Origin: Siphonodentalium dalli
Lineage: Eukaryota > Mollusca > Scaphopoda > Gadilida > Siphonodentaliidae
Direction: 5' to 3'
DNA length: 64,000 nt
Assembly: GCA_032622095.1 (NCBI GenBank)
Contig: CP136068.1
Span: 181,602,796 to 181,666,795, forward strand
The notes beneath the pieces were generated by a model. It was not told the origin of the DNA and ran no database searches. It saw only the letters and a program-made list of their open reading frames with translations. Position 1 is the first letter of the stretch, and every line of letters begins with the position of its first letter. Shown piece by piece: positions 28,677 to 39,109 of this stretch. The position numbers were made by a program, and so were the translations under genes.

Positions 28677-29059
28677 TGATTCCCGTGTATAGAGGCGTAT
28701 CTAGACAGTATGGAAATGGAATTGGTTCACTATTCAAATGTGCAATGAGAACAGTAATACCGTTTCTAAAACCTATTGGTCAGATTGCTAAACAACAAGT
28801 ATTCAAGCTTGGACTTGCTGCAGTCGAAGATATCATTCATCGTGGTAAAAGTCCAAAAGAAGTATTTTTGAAACAAGGTAAAGAAGCATTTAAATCTTTT
28901 GGAAGGGAAACAATAGAGAAAATATCAACACCAAATGGCATAAATAGATCATCGCAACCTTTGAAAAATCATTCTTCTCGCAAACGAGTTAGAAGTAAGT
29001 CCATTAAAACGCCTGTAAAGAAAACAAAACGATCTCTCGATATATTTGATGAATCATGA
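28673..29059 (+). CDS. Basic virion protein (adenovirus pVI-like position)
   Basis: 128 residues, MMIPVYRGVSRQYGNGIGSL, then a hydrophobic/amphipathic segment (FKCAMRTVIPFLKPIG) and a strongly basic C terminus (SSRKRVRSKSIKTPVKKTKR). A Gly-rich start plus amphipathic helix plus basic tail just before the major capsid gene is the usual Polinton arrangement, often compared with adenovirus minor virion proteins. The frame is intact. It overlaps the penton stop (ATGATG/TGA) and is followed at once by the major capsid ATG. The exact role is inferred from position. Confidence 0.65.
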   Translation: MMIPVYRGVSRQYGNGIGSLFKCAMRTVIPFLKPIGQIAKQQVFKLGLAAVEDIIHRGKSPKEVFLKQGKEAFKSFGRETIEKISTPNGINRSSQPLKNHSSRKRVRSKSIKTPVKKTKRSLDIFDES

Positions 29060-30358
29060 TGATGCAAAATGGATCATGCGAATGCAGCAAGTCCGAGTTA
29101 GATGCTTCTGATGTCCCACCAACAATGCCAACGATGTTGGAATCACAATGGAAAGAACATCACCCGATTAGCTCTTTGAATAATTCCGCACCGATATAAT
29201 TTGTAATTCCGCCTCAAACTGAAAAATGGACAGATGTAAATCAATCATATTTGTACCTGAAATTCAAAATCACAAAAGCAGATGGAACAAACTTGGTTGA
29301 TGGTACTGATGAAATTGCGCCTATTAACAACTTTTCCATAGCATGTTCAGTAGTATCGATATTTACCTAAATAACAAACTTGTAACGGCAAACGGAGATA
29401 CCTATCCTTATCGAGACTACATGGAAAATCTCTTGGCTTATTCTGGTGAATGTAAAGAAAATCAACTTGCCGCACTAGAAATGTGGTACCCCGACACCGC
29501 TAAACAGTTCACCGAAAACACTAAAGCTGGTGGTAATGACGGATTGAAATCTCGCCAAGCAATCATAGCAGGTAGTAAAACGGTAGAATTGTGTGGTCGT
29601 TTACACACAGATATATTTCTACAAGAGAAATACTTACCAAATGGAATTGAGGTAAGAATTCGTCCCAATAGAGCGAATCCAAAATTCTCTTTTATTGGTC
29701 AGGCCAACGGAAAAATAGTATTTGAAACGGCAGTTTTCAATGTTCGTACAATTACGCTGATGCCAGTAGTAGCAAATAACTTGAACCAAACAATAATACA
29801 GAAAAATATCAAAATACCGATTAGAAGAGTTGAAGTAAAGACATTCACTATTGGTGCAGGGCTTAGATAAAAAATTGAAGATCAACTTTTTCAAGGACAA
29901 TTGCCAAAGAGACGTTTCATAGGCTTGGTGTCAAACAAAGATATGAATGGCGATATTGAAACGAACCCATTTCATTTCCAACACTTCAATCTGAGAAAAC
30001 TTGAAGTTAGTCAGGACGGACATACCATCCATAACCGACCATTTGAACCAAACTTTGAATCAGAACAATGCCTAAGATCTTATTTATCACTGTATCAGTC
30101 TTCGGGTATGTTTGGACAAAACAAATCCTTTGGTTTGAATCTCAAAAAATACATGAATGGTTATTGTTTCTGGGGTTACGACCTCACACCTGACCAAGGA
30201 GCAGAGGAAGGACATTTGCATCCTATAAAACCGGTAACATAAGGTTAGAGCTTCAGTTTACTGCAGCTCTAGCTCCAGTGATCAACGTGGTAGTCTATGC
30301 TCAGTTCGATAATCAAATTGAAATCAACAGTTTGCGAGAAATAATAACAGATTATTAA
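29056..30358 (+). pseudogene. Major capsid protein (double jelly-roll), broken
   Basis: ATGs at 29056, 29059 and 29062 start the gene on top of the previous stop. The beginning (PTMPTMLESQWKEHHPIS) stops at TAA 29197-29199 and continues in frame to about 29335, where a frame change leads to SSIDIYLNNKLVTANGDTYP. A further in-frame stop falls at 29868-29870, then PFHFQHFNLRKLEVSQDG; a last frame change near 30236 leads to the C-terminal strand region (LELQFTAALAPVINVVVYA) ending at 30358. The order and motifs match the hexon-like capsid protein of Polintons. Two nonsense codons and at least two frameshifts disable it. Confidence 0.85.
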
Positions 30359-30362
30359 AAAC

Positions 30363-30818
30363 ATGGATGGATTGCATTTGGAGGAAAAATTGAGACTGGA
30401 CGTTGGAGGACTCGATTTCATTCCATATGTTTCTATCCTTGACAAAGTTCAGAAAACTTTCGAGAAATGGTTCGTTCATGAAATACAAAATCAAATTTCA
30501 AAAGAAGTGACACTCAATTGTGAAGGATGTAAAATAGATCATCCAAGTCAGACACGACATTTACTTTGTCTTTGGACACCACCTATACAATGGGTAGATA
30601 TGTTCATTGATATAGCACTACTTAAATTGAACATCTACCGAGTTATGGAACAATGGCATCCAGAAATAGAATCATTTACACCACAAGAGAAATTTGAGGC
30701 ATTCAAACTTTGGAAAGATATAAAGGAAGTTGTTAGTGCAAACTGTATCCAATTTAATTCGGTTTTTGTTGACTTGTGGTGTGAAAAAGTAAAAAAAAAC
30801 TACGAAGATGAACACTAG
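30363..30818 (+). CDS. Polinton protein with CxxC-HPSQ-H-C zinc motif
   Basis: 151 residues, MDGLHLEEKLRLDVG. The centre has NCEGCKIDHPSQTRHLLC, a Cys/His cluster likely to bind zinc, followed by mostly helical sequence rich in Trp and Phe. Similar small proteins lie between capsid and protease genes in Polintons; their role is not known to me. The frame is intact; it overlaps the protease start by 11 nt. Confidence 0.6.
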   Translation: MDGLHLEEKLRLDVGGLDFIPYVSILDKVQKTFEKWFVHEIQNQISKEVTLNCEGCKIDHPSQTRHLLCLWTPPIQWVDMFIDIALLKLNIYRVMEQWHPEIESFTPQEKFEAFKLWKDIKEVVSANCIQFNSVFVDLWCEKVKKNYEDEH

Positions 30819-31284
30819 CGAACTTCAGCATATACTAGACAAATCATCCTACCTGTGTTCATTGTATGGTGTGGTGTGTGCAAAAGATCAGTTACCACAC
30901 GAGAAACCTCATCATGTAAAAGCATACACAGTAAATACACATACGTCAGAAAAGCCAGGAGAACGCTGGGTTGCAATTTTCTTCAATGGGAACATTGCAA
31001 CATATTTCGATTCGTTTGGGATACCAGTTATTGATAAATATATCAAATCATTTATTCAAAGAAATTCGATCGAATGTAAAATAAACGTTGAGCGGTTTCA
31101 ACATCACGGTACAAACGTGTGTGGTATCTACTGCATATTTGTTTTACATTTCTTGAAAAGCGGATATGGTATAAAAGTATTAGTTGAAATGAATTTTGAT
31201 GGTGACTACTTCAAAAATGATAGAAAATTATTTGATTGGTTTCATAGAAACTATGAGCCCTTACGAAAAGAATCAGAAACATAA
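30808..31284 (+). CDS. Adenain-like cysteine protease, probable active-site loss
   Basis: 158 residues; C5/Ulp1-fold protease that matures Polinton capsid proteins. Visible motifs: ERWVAIFF (about 52-59), YFDSFG with the acidic residue, FQHHGTNVCGIYC with the oxyanion Gln and nucleophile Cys. In the family the residue before Trp is the catalytic His; here it is Arg (codon CGC 30964-30966, residue 53). The frame is otherwise complete. The protein would therefore fold but lack the triad. AATAAA at 31520-31525 follows 236 nt after the stop and no histone stem-loop is present. Confidence 0.85.
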   Translation: MNTSELQHILDKSSYLCSLYGVVCAKDQLPHEKPHHVKAYTVNTHTSEKPGERWVAIFFNGNIATYFDSFGIPVIDKYIKSFIQRNSIECKINVERFQHHGTNVCGIYCIFVLHFLKSGYGIKVLVEMNFDGDYFKNDRKLFDWFHRNYEPLRKESET

Positions 31285-31612
31285 CCCAAAACATGTATTT
31301 CACAAACTTGTAAGACTTACTGTGAATTTCAGTATTGATAAAATGTGTTCATTACCAATTGTTTAAACATGTTAAAATCATAATCATTTTGTAAATATAT
31401 TGATTGTTAATAATGAAATGAGTTACCAAATGTAAATTAAGTTCATTGCATTACCAATTATTGATTGTAAATATGATAATTTCATGATCAGTTGTAAATA
31501 TGTTTATTCTTAATTCAAAAATAAAAGTTATGTTGTTGAAAAACAGTATCTGTTTTTAATGATCGTCTTCGGCAATGTCCATGAAGATCTTAATTCACCA
31601 AAAAGAAACACA
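31285..31612 (+). other. 3' untranslated region of the capsid-side genes
   Basis: AT-rich spacer with repeated TGATTGTAAATAT/TTACCAATT words. AATAAA at 31520-31525 is the likely polyadenylation signal for the plus-strand block that starts at the polymerase. No ORF or stem-loop terminator. Confidence 0.5.
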
Positions 31613-31690
31613 TTTGAAATATCATTCGGGAAAAATGGTAGAAAATCACAATGACGTCGCCAACGACGTCCGCGTGTTTTACATATAACA
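31613..31690 (+). promoter_or_regulatory. Terminal-gene promoter module, copy 3
   Basis: CATTCGGGAAAAATGGTAG, then ATGACGTCGCCAACGACGTC and CGCG, match the modules at 4421 and 5619 in order and spacing. A TATA-like ACATATAA follows at about 31681, 40 nt before ATG 31724. Confidence 0.55.
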
Positions 31691-31723
31691 AAAATCCCAT
31701 TTAGAGCATATCATTTCTCCACG

Positions 31724-32151
31724 ATGGAATACCCTAAAACTGATCTTGGATCTTATGTCAGAGCCATCCGTGTATCGGCCCGAGGGACATTGCGGTGTGG
31801 GATACCCTTTCCTGGGCAGTATATGGTACAGGTGAAAAGTTCTTTGAACTATTCACCTTTGTCAATGCAACTTGGGCTCGCAATCCTACACTGTTCAGTG
31901 GACAGGAGACAGAAAACATCGAATGGCTTGGGACAACAGGTGTCTTACTTGCGGTGGCGGCAACCCTTCTGCAGAGAAAGCTCGTGTTTTGGAGAGAGAA
32001 GAAGCAGTACAGATTAGACGTATCCCCATTGAAGGGTGTGAGTATACCGCACGGTATATTTCCACCTCTCATCGAGGGTTCGCTTGTGTTTCGGGAGTTG
32101 GATCAAGAGGATGGATTTGAGTTCCCCTTATCCACTTTTCTTGTGATCTAA
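31724..32151 (+). pseudogene. Polinton right-end gene, probably frameshifted
   Basis: ATG 31724 (MEYPKTDLGSYVRAIRVSA) follows the promoter module, and a histone-type stem-loop lies shortly after 32151, so a gene of about 110-140 codons is expected. All three plus frames carry gene-like stretches: frame 2 from the ATG, frame 1 ending FPLSTFLVI at 32151, and frame 0 with RMAWDNRCLTCGGGNPSAEK ending at 32120. I cannot tell which is the original coding path, so at least one frameshift is likely. No family recognised; the CxxC in the third stretch could bind zinc. Confidence 0.4.
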
Positions 32152-32159
32152 CGAAAAAC

Positions 32160-32203
32160 GGCCCTTTTCAGGGCCACCCAAAACCTGCTATCAGATGGCT
32201 CTT
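32160..32203 (+). terminator. Histone-type 3' end at right side
   Basis: GGCCCTTTTCAGGGCC (32160-32175) is a perfect stem-loop preceded by AAAAAC and followed by ACCCA, the full histone-type arrangement. Sixteen nt later CAGATGGCTCTT loosely resembles the AAAGATACGCTCTG box of the other three copies. It lies 9 nt after the frame-1 stop and 40 nt after the frame-0 stop. Confidence 0.7.
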
Positions 32204-32873
32204 ACATGCACATTTTCACAGCGCTAGCGTCTTCGAATTTATTCGAAGACTTTCGCTTTTGTTAAAATGCACTGGTAAAGTAACACAATTTACTAACACA
32301 TAAATGTTTTCTCGTATTATTCTAAGTTCAATGTGTATAGCGAATGGGAGCGCCCTTCGCTTACCACACTGGCATTAGAATCCGAGAAAAAAATCGATAC
32401 GTTGGTAAATTGTGCTCTTTTCTGTCAAAAATATTGGGCAGAAATTTCTGGGGAGGGCCACTCTGGCCCATGGGCCAGAGTGGCCGACCCAGAAATTTCT
32501 GGCTCACATGAACCAGAACATTTCTGAATCGGCCACACCGTCTCATGGGCTAGAGTGGCCGACCCAGAAATTTTGGACCGACGAGCCCGACCCTGGGCGG
32601 GCCACTCTGGTCCCACTCCCTCGCTCGATGCCACTCTGGCACATGGGCAAGAGTGGCATCGAGCGACGGGTTTGGGTTTGGCCGCCCCCAGTAAACAAAC
32701 TTGTTGGGGTGGCCCAGAAATTTTACTGGAGGCGGCCACTCGGGCCCACCCCCTCGCTCGATGCAACTCTGGTCCATGGGCCAGAGTGGCATCGAGCGAC
32801 GGGTTTGGAATTTTTCTGGCCCACCCCCTCGCTCGATGCGAGGGAGTGGGCCAGAGTGGCCGCCAATACTACT
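32200..32873. repeat. Polinton right terminal inverted repeat
   Basis: Complement of 3820-4295 with extra modules. It ends TGGGCCAGAGTGGCCGCCAA then TACTACT. Repeated palindromes (GGCCACTCTGGCCCATGGGC and variants) and copies of CTCGCTCGATGC are more numerous than on the left. Confidence 0.85.
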
Positions 32874-32879
32874 CCGGAC
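32874..32879. repeat. Polinton target-site duplication, right
   Basis: CCGGAC, matching 3814-3819. Confidence 0.85.
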
Positions 32880-32956
32880 AACGTCGGGCTGGGTAGAGCT
32901 ATCGACTTGAAATTTGGATTTTGAATAGCCCGGACAACGTCGGGCTCATCGGCTAG

Positions 32957-35900
32957 TATATATATATATATATATAATCTTTCCATAAAAATCAAGTAAT
33001 AATTGAAAAATATACGAAATAGATGCCAGAAAGGTGATCGTATGAGGTTATATGAACTTACTAATTCTAGACCAGTGTTATCGCGAGGTTATACCATAGC
33101 CTATCAAAATTTAATTACAATGTTGTAAGTTTTACATAAATTAGTAAAATTTCTCATTTTTCACATTGTTTTCTTCAAATGTTAATCTTAGATCACGTTG
33201 AGACACCGTTATTTATAATTCCCTTCATCACTCGCTATACTGTTTCAGTTTATGCTTCTAAAACCAACTTGACATGCAGCATTCTAAATGTAAACTACAT
33301 ACATCGTTTTTCAGCAAAAGTTATATTTTAGCGGGTGGGGTTAAGTTTACGCTCATATAACATTTTCACAGCAATACTCTTGGCATTCCATTATTAAAAT
33401 CGTTTTGGTATGTCGTTGGGGCAATTTATTAGCCATGTTGCGGATCAATAGCCCATGTTGTTCACAAGTTATAGCCATTTACAAGTGACAAAGTTTTTCA
33501 AATACCAAGTAATTTTTCGCGATTTCAAAATATTTATCGCATTTTTTTCTAACTAGCTCAGAAATTGGTCTAGTTTTATATCTCGTGTCATTTTATGATC
33601 ATTTCGTATTAATATACAAGATATATTGTGCAGTTTATAACTGCAATATTTTGTGTATGCTCCAACACTTGTATTCGAGAACATTTTCATTTTTTATTTT
33701 AGGGGTAAGAGTTGTATTCCCTGAAAAGTCTATTTTGGGACACTTTCTGAAACGGGCAACAAGCAAAATATGATGCGCCATATGATGACCTTTAACTTGA
33801 TATATAGAAACCTTTGTTGGATGGGGGGGGGGGGGGTGCAGCCAATTTGAAAAATGTCTTGCTTGGCCCACGGACTAATCAGGAGCGCAGGGTACGAGAT
33901 GACTCAGTATATCAAAGTCGGTGAAATGACTTAATGTATGACATTGTAAATCAGTTACTCAGGGTACGAGTTGACTTAGTGAAATTACATCAGTACCCAC
34001 CGAATCAGTGGTGTATTGGACGGTAAGAATATCATAAAACAATTTGACAAGACTGTCCCGGAAAACAATTATAACTGGAAAACACAGATAGAGCCAATCT
34101 ATACTGCATTCAAATGGGCTGATACCGGTATATATAATTTGATGTATACTACATACTTATGTCTTTGTTTGGGGACTTTGGTGTTCGGCATGCTCTTATA
34201 CTATATAAACTTATGTTGGACACTGTTCATTGGTATTAATTGTAATGAACTCTTCATTGTGACCAAAGTTACAATGAATTTGTAACTCGGAAGCATTACC
34301 TGGATTATAGGGACAGGTGATCACCCCATGCACCCATAGTTACCGGCCCTGTGTGTTTGAATGTTTGGATGTTTATTTGCACATTTATGCAATACATCAG
34401 TGGTACATATGTGTATACAAATGTACATGTGTAGAGGTGGCATGGTCAATACAGGCCGTCTTCCCGTCACCCCTGTAATATAACGTTATAATTATGTATA
34501 GTTAAGATGGCGTTCATATGTGTGCGCTAGATGTAAGCCTAGCAATGTAGACTGGTGCATTATTACGCCACAAGGTCGTGTAAGTTGTTTTTCAGTTTTT
34601 GATAATCTATGGAGCAGTGAGCGAATACATTGTTGGAGAATAGGTTTTTATACCTTGCTCAATCGTACCGATATAATCACGTAAATGCTGAAATTGTAAA
34701 GTTAACGCCACCGTAAATAATATGTTCTTGAAAATATAACTCAAACATACCGATAGAGTCAGGACAGACTGAAATTGTAAACTTAAAGTCACCGGTGTAA
34801 TAATATGTTCTTGAAAATATAAATAATCTGATAGCCTGAAAATAATGTATAACCCATTGGGAACCCCTGGTGTAGTGAAGTGAATTATGTGTAATTTTAA
34901 CAGGAGCGCGCATGTCTGTTCTGTTGGAGACTTCGATTAACCGCCATCTTTTATTTTCTGGTCATCAAGTCAAAATGTTATCGTATACACAATGTGTTTG
35001 TACCGATGGATGTATCGCGACTCGACTCGTTTTCGTGGTCATATAGGCCCGATATAACCTATGATCACGAAAACGAGCAGAGTCGCGATATCTGATAGAA
35101 TTCCAGGAATTGTAGATTCACTTCCAATAGTATAGATTCACTGCAATCTGCCGCGGAATTTCCCAAAATTGTAGGCTACTTTCATTTTCAATAGGATTTT
35201 CCACTTTCACTTTTCACTTTTACCACGCAAAGCGACCTTAGTTGACACATATATATGGCACACTGGCTGAATCCATGACAAATAGTTTATGTAGAATGCT
35301 TCTTTCGTTTAATTAAAGCTCACCTCGTTAAAACGCATGTAAATCGTATTTGTTTACAAATTGCATTGGGTGCGACTATTTGCAGGAGGTCCCGATTTGT
35401 GGAGGTCAATTTGCGGAAGTAACTTTGCGGAAGTCCCCGAATTCGCGGAGATCCCCTAAAATGGGCGATATATATATAGATTTTAATGAGGGAACGGGTG
35501 CGAATATGTCAATAACAAATAACGACACGATCATCATAATAGAGGTCTGTTCTATCGAATATATATGCGCCGAGTTCACTTGGTGCAAATCAAACGGCGA
35601 TAAATATCCTCGTGTGCCAGAAGGACTCCTTAAAGTTGTGAATAAGATGAATATTTATTACATGTTATTTAACAAGTCATTAGTTAGCGCCTATATTAGC
35701 GCTAACTAATGAATAATATTTTATATTATACTTATATTATAATTTATATTTATGGCTAATAATATGATCTTGGTGGCGTTACCATTTCTGACTATGGTTT
35801 TCTTGTTATCTTTTGCGTTGTTCAATTTTACAGTTCCGTGGAGTAGAGGAGATGCAGATGTCTTCGCGATATACGTGGAGTAATTATAATTAGCAGAGAG

Positions 35901-36235
35901 ACATAGTGATACAGCCAGAGGAATATCTTCATACTCAGCCTATACACATGGACCGATCTGTCCTATGCTGCAAAAGAACAGATTCATCAACACATGAGCA
36001 TGTACTCCGAAAATATTTCACCATGTTTGAAATGTCTCGACTGTTAGAAATTGGACGGAATTATTGTTATCAATATATTATTTTCAAATAAGATATCGAT
36101 CTTAATTTCATTTCTGGCCACAATTTTGGTCAAAATGAGGTTTGAAAAAGAAATACAAAGTTCGTAATTGTGGGGGAAGGGATGATTTGTTTAACATTTC
36201 CATGTTTTCATTTAGCAATATATTACCTTCAAATC
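32957..36235. other. No recognisable gene; short repeats
   Basis: After a TA run this AT-rich stretch has no convincing coding sequence. It holds a poly-G tract near 33825, an imperfect direct duplication around GAAATTGTAAA/AATATGTTCTTGAAAATATA (about 34688-34822), a palindrome at 35013-35090 (separate entry) and degenerate GGAGGTC/GCGGAAGTC repeats at about 35385-35455. The ORF at 34016-34285 has one hydrophobic stretch but no other support. Confidence 0.5.
35013..35090. repeat. Palindrome (long hairpin)
   Basis: Arms 35013-35047 (TATCGCGACTCGACTCGTTT...) and 35058-35090 are near-perfect complements with a 10-nt loop. Possibly a small foldback transposon remnant. Confidence 0.6.
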
Positions 36236-36634
36236 TTAACATTTTACCCAACAAACCGGCCAAAACCGGCCAAATAAAGCTTCAACAGCCTAAAATATCT
36301 TCGGTCTGTCTCAATAGAACCATACAAATATGGATATCATTGGAACCGGCTCCTTGACCACATTGTGATAGTTACAGTTAGCCCTGTGCCAATACATTCT
36401 CTTATATATGCGAGTCGACCATAGGTCGCCTCGCATATATAAGAGAATGCATTGGCCTAAACAAAATCTTTTTTTAACACTTTTTACCATTTTTTCTTAC
36501 ATTCTTTAACAATTTTATAATTTTCAATGTGTTAAGCCAATGCATTCTCTTATATATGCGAGGCGACCTATGGTCGACTCGCATATATAAGAGAATGCAT
36601 TGGCACAGGGCCGTTCTGTTGGGTAAAGGGTTAA
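36236..36634. mobile_element. piggyBac-like MITE, copy 1
   Basis: Flanked by TTAA on both sides; the right end is GTTGGGTAAAGGG, the left is a diverged copy (CATTTTACCCAAC). TTAA duplication plus CCCTTT-type ends are piggyBac hallmarks. It has no ORF. It contains two 67-bp near-palindromes (36389-36455 and 36537-36603; core TTCTCTTATATATGCGAG) that are inverted copies of each other. Confidence 0.65.
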
Positions 36635-39109
36635 CTTACTTACTTGGATACTCGTCGACGAGTAACATTACTTGATGTTCATTTTATCGGTTCCACAATC
36701 GCAATAAAGTTTATCATTTCAATCGCAATTAAATCTGACATTTTTTATAGAAGTGTTTTGTCAGTTACAATTAATTTTGTTTTGATCGATCTGGACAATT
36801 TCCAAATGAATACGGACAGTTCAGTTTCTCAGAATAATGCAGAATGATTTGTAACATACAAAAGTCTCAAATAAAACAAAAAGTTATTTCCTCTCATTTT
36901 GCGTGTGCTGGCAGCGGTACATCCTGCGTAGCAGGGGACTGAACTCTGCATGGCGCTTGGTGTTATACCAGTTATATTATCCATAACGCCGCTCGAAAAT
37001 AAAAAGCAATATTCCAATGTAAACTTACTCACTAATGAGAATATATTCGCTAAAGAAAGGGCTGATGAACCATTCACATCAGTAACTACATACATGTACG
37101 AAGTGAGTGGACAATGCGTCAATATAAGTGAATGGACATTGTAAATTTGTGACGACAATAGGTGATAAGTCGTAGTTGTTTTCAAATTTTCACGACTTTC
37201 GATGTGGAAAAAAAATTTCTGCACAAATTTGTGGTCAACCGTCATATACAAAATGAATTTGATAACCAGTGAATGGTGTAAAAGGCTCAAAGGGCAAGAT
37301 AATATTTGCAAATATTTTGTGATAATTTTATGCTGACATGCGGAATTGCGGATGTTTGAAATTCGAAATGGGTTTTTGTTTTATATATGTTGCCATGTAT
37401 GGGACTGCTGTTATATCGACTAGCAGAAATACTGAGACAGAATAAGACGTTGATAGCCACTGCATGTACATTTAGTAGTATTGAGATTGGAATATAGGCT
37501 CAATAATATCATTCAATACCTATGCCTTTGAAATAAAATGATACGAATTGTTGCTTGAAATAGCTAACTCAATATAGCTATACACAGATGGTATAAAATC
37601 ATCACGAGCGCCCAACCTGGCGATACGTACAGTGTTATCTGGTCACTAATATGGGAATATCATACTCAGAAATGATGCAACGGATAAGCACAGTACAAAA
37701 CTTAAGTGATATAATTCCAATACATTAATGTTTCCTAATAATCTTTGATATGTTGATTGGAAAACATTTGTATGATTGTATCACACATTGTCCGACCTCA
37801 AACCACCCTCTCTGTGTCTGGACTTCTTTTGCAGACCCTCTAATACATTTAACTTTTTATATAACTCAATTTTCTAATTTTGATCTTACAATTTTATTCT
37901 TATTTTATAAGTCGTGGTTTGGTAAATTTCAACCAAAATGCACTTTTTAACAATCAAAATAATATACCTAACACAAAGACAATATAAACAGTAACATTTA
38001 AGGAACAGTGAGCATTTTTTACAAAGTCAGATGCATGGTCAATTATATATGAAATCTCGAGCTGGGACATCCCCTACTGTGAAATAAATTAGTAAGGAAC
38101 AAGTATTAACACATAAAGGTATGCCCTGTGTTGTTTGTTCAAAGTTATATACACTCTAGTTCCCTGTCAGAACATCCAACCATGTCCATGTTTTGAACTG
38201 CATGGCGGTGTATGATCTTTACGGGCGTAGAAGATTAAAGATTCATGACATGATCTAAACGGCGAACATCTCTATGTATAATTAAAAGGTGCGCATATAT
38301 GGTTACCAATATTCATGAATGATTGTTAGAAGGACATATTGATGTGACTGTCAATTAAATAGGTAGCATCAATATGAGAGATTTGAGTTTCCATGAGCGC
38401 GCTTGTGGAAAGTATTGACTGTCATCGATAATCGATTACCAACATTGTCTGAAGCTCATAATCATTGACTATAGGCTCACTTTCTTCTGCATCATACAAT
38501 CGATGGTACGATACCATCCTATTCTTCAAAACTTATAATTGGAATTTGAAGATAATTAAAATGAACTACTTTATTAACCCTACACCCACCCCAGTATTTT
38601 GACACTTCTTATTCTCGTAAGGGTAGTGGTACTACTTCCGCATACATTTGATGTCGTAAGCTGTAGAATCAGCTTGCTATCGCACATTTTCTTAAGTGCC
38701 AAGATTTCTTAAGAAACACAATGGAAATTTGCACGCAAATCTGGTTCCAACAGGCTCACATTTGTCCTACAGCATAGCCCATATAGACTGGGTTTCAATC
38801 GGTATTTTACCTCGACGGATATTAAATAATCGAAAAACGGTGACATTAGAACATATCTCTGAATCATTATATTGTTGCCGAGGAATACATTGGGTGAGGG
38901 CTTGTTTCGAAAGTTGGGGAATTATATATCATGTACAATACATGAAGTGCTATTAATGGGTTTTCTCCAACAGTGAACGCGTTACCAGCATTCCTGTATA
39001 TCAGATGGCGCTGTGTTCATACCAAAATTGTAAGGGTTTGCCGATATCATATATAAGGAAGGCAATATAGAAGGTCACCGCTAGTGGGAGTTCACCTTAT
39101 AATTTATAT
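36635..39109. other. No recognisable gene
   Basis: The longest frame (minus strand 36829-37311, 160 codons) shows no motif and starts or ends at no splice-like site that I can defend. The rest is AT-rich with short simple repeats. It could include host exons that cannot be identified by eye. Confidence 0.4.

Larger units (their letters stand above)
3820..32873. mobile_element. Polinton/Maverick DNA element (adintovirus-like), interrupted
   Basis: The element is bounded by CCGGAC duplications and by inverted repeats starting AGTAGTATTGGCGGCC at each end. Without the retroelement inserted at 5839-19995 it is about 14.9 kb, within the usual Polinton range. It encodes protein-primed DNA polymerase B, packaging ATPase, retroviral-type integrase, minor and major capsid proteins and an adenain-like protease, the diagnostic Polinton set, plus accessory genes at both ends. 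Most core genes carry nonsense codons or frameshifts, so it is a decayed, immobile copy. The capsid and protease genes imply that its ancestor could form virions. Confidence 0.95.
3335..32956 (+). mobile_element. Helitron-like element, copy 2, split by Polinton
   Basis: It starts TCTCATATATATT immediately after the CTAG of copy 1, carries about two units of the 122-bp minisatellite (3537-3780), and is interrupted at 3819 inside a terminal-type hairpin. It resumes at 32874/32880 and ends at CTAG 32953-32956 after a second complete hairpin (32928-32947), followed by a TA run. The hairpin and tail unit is thus duplicated at its 3' end, as it is partly in the copy at 41152. Confidence 0.65.

Noticed and set aside
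36829-37311. Minus-strand frame of 160 codons as a host gene
   Set aside because: No motif, no start context and no splice signals that I could support. A protein search would be decisive.
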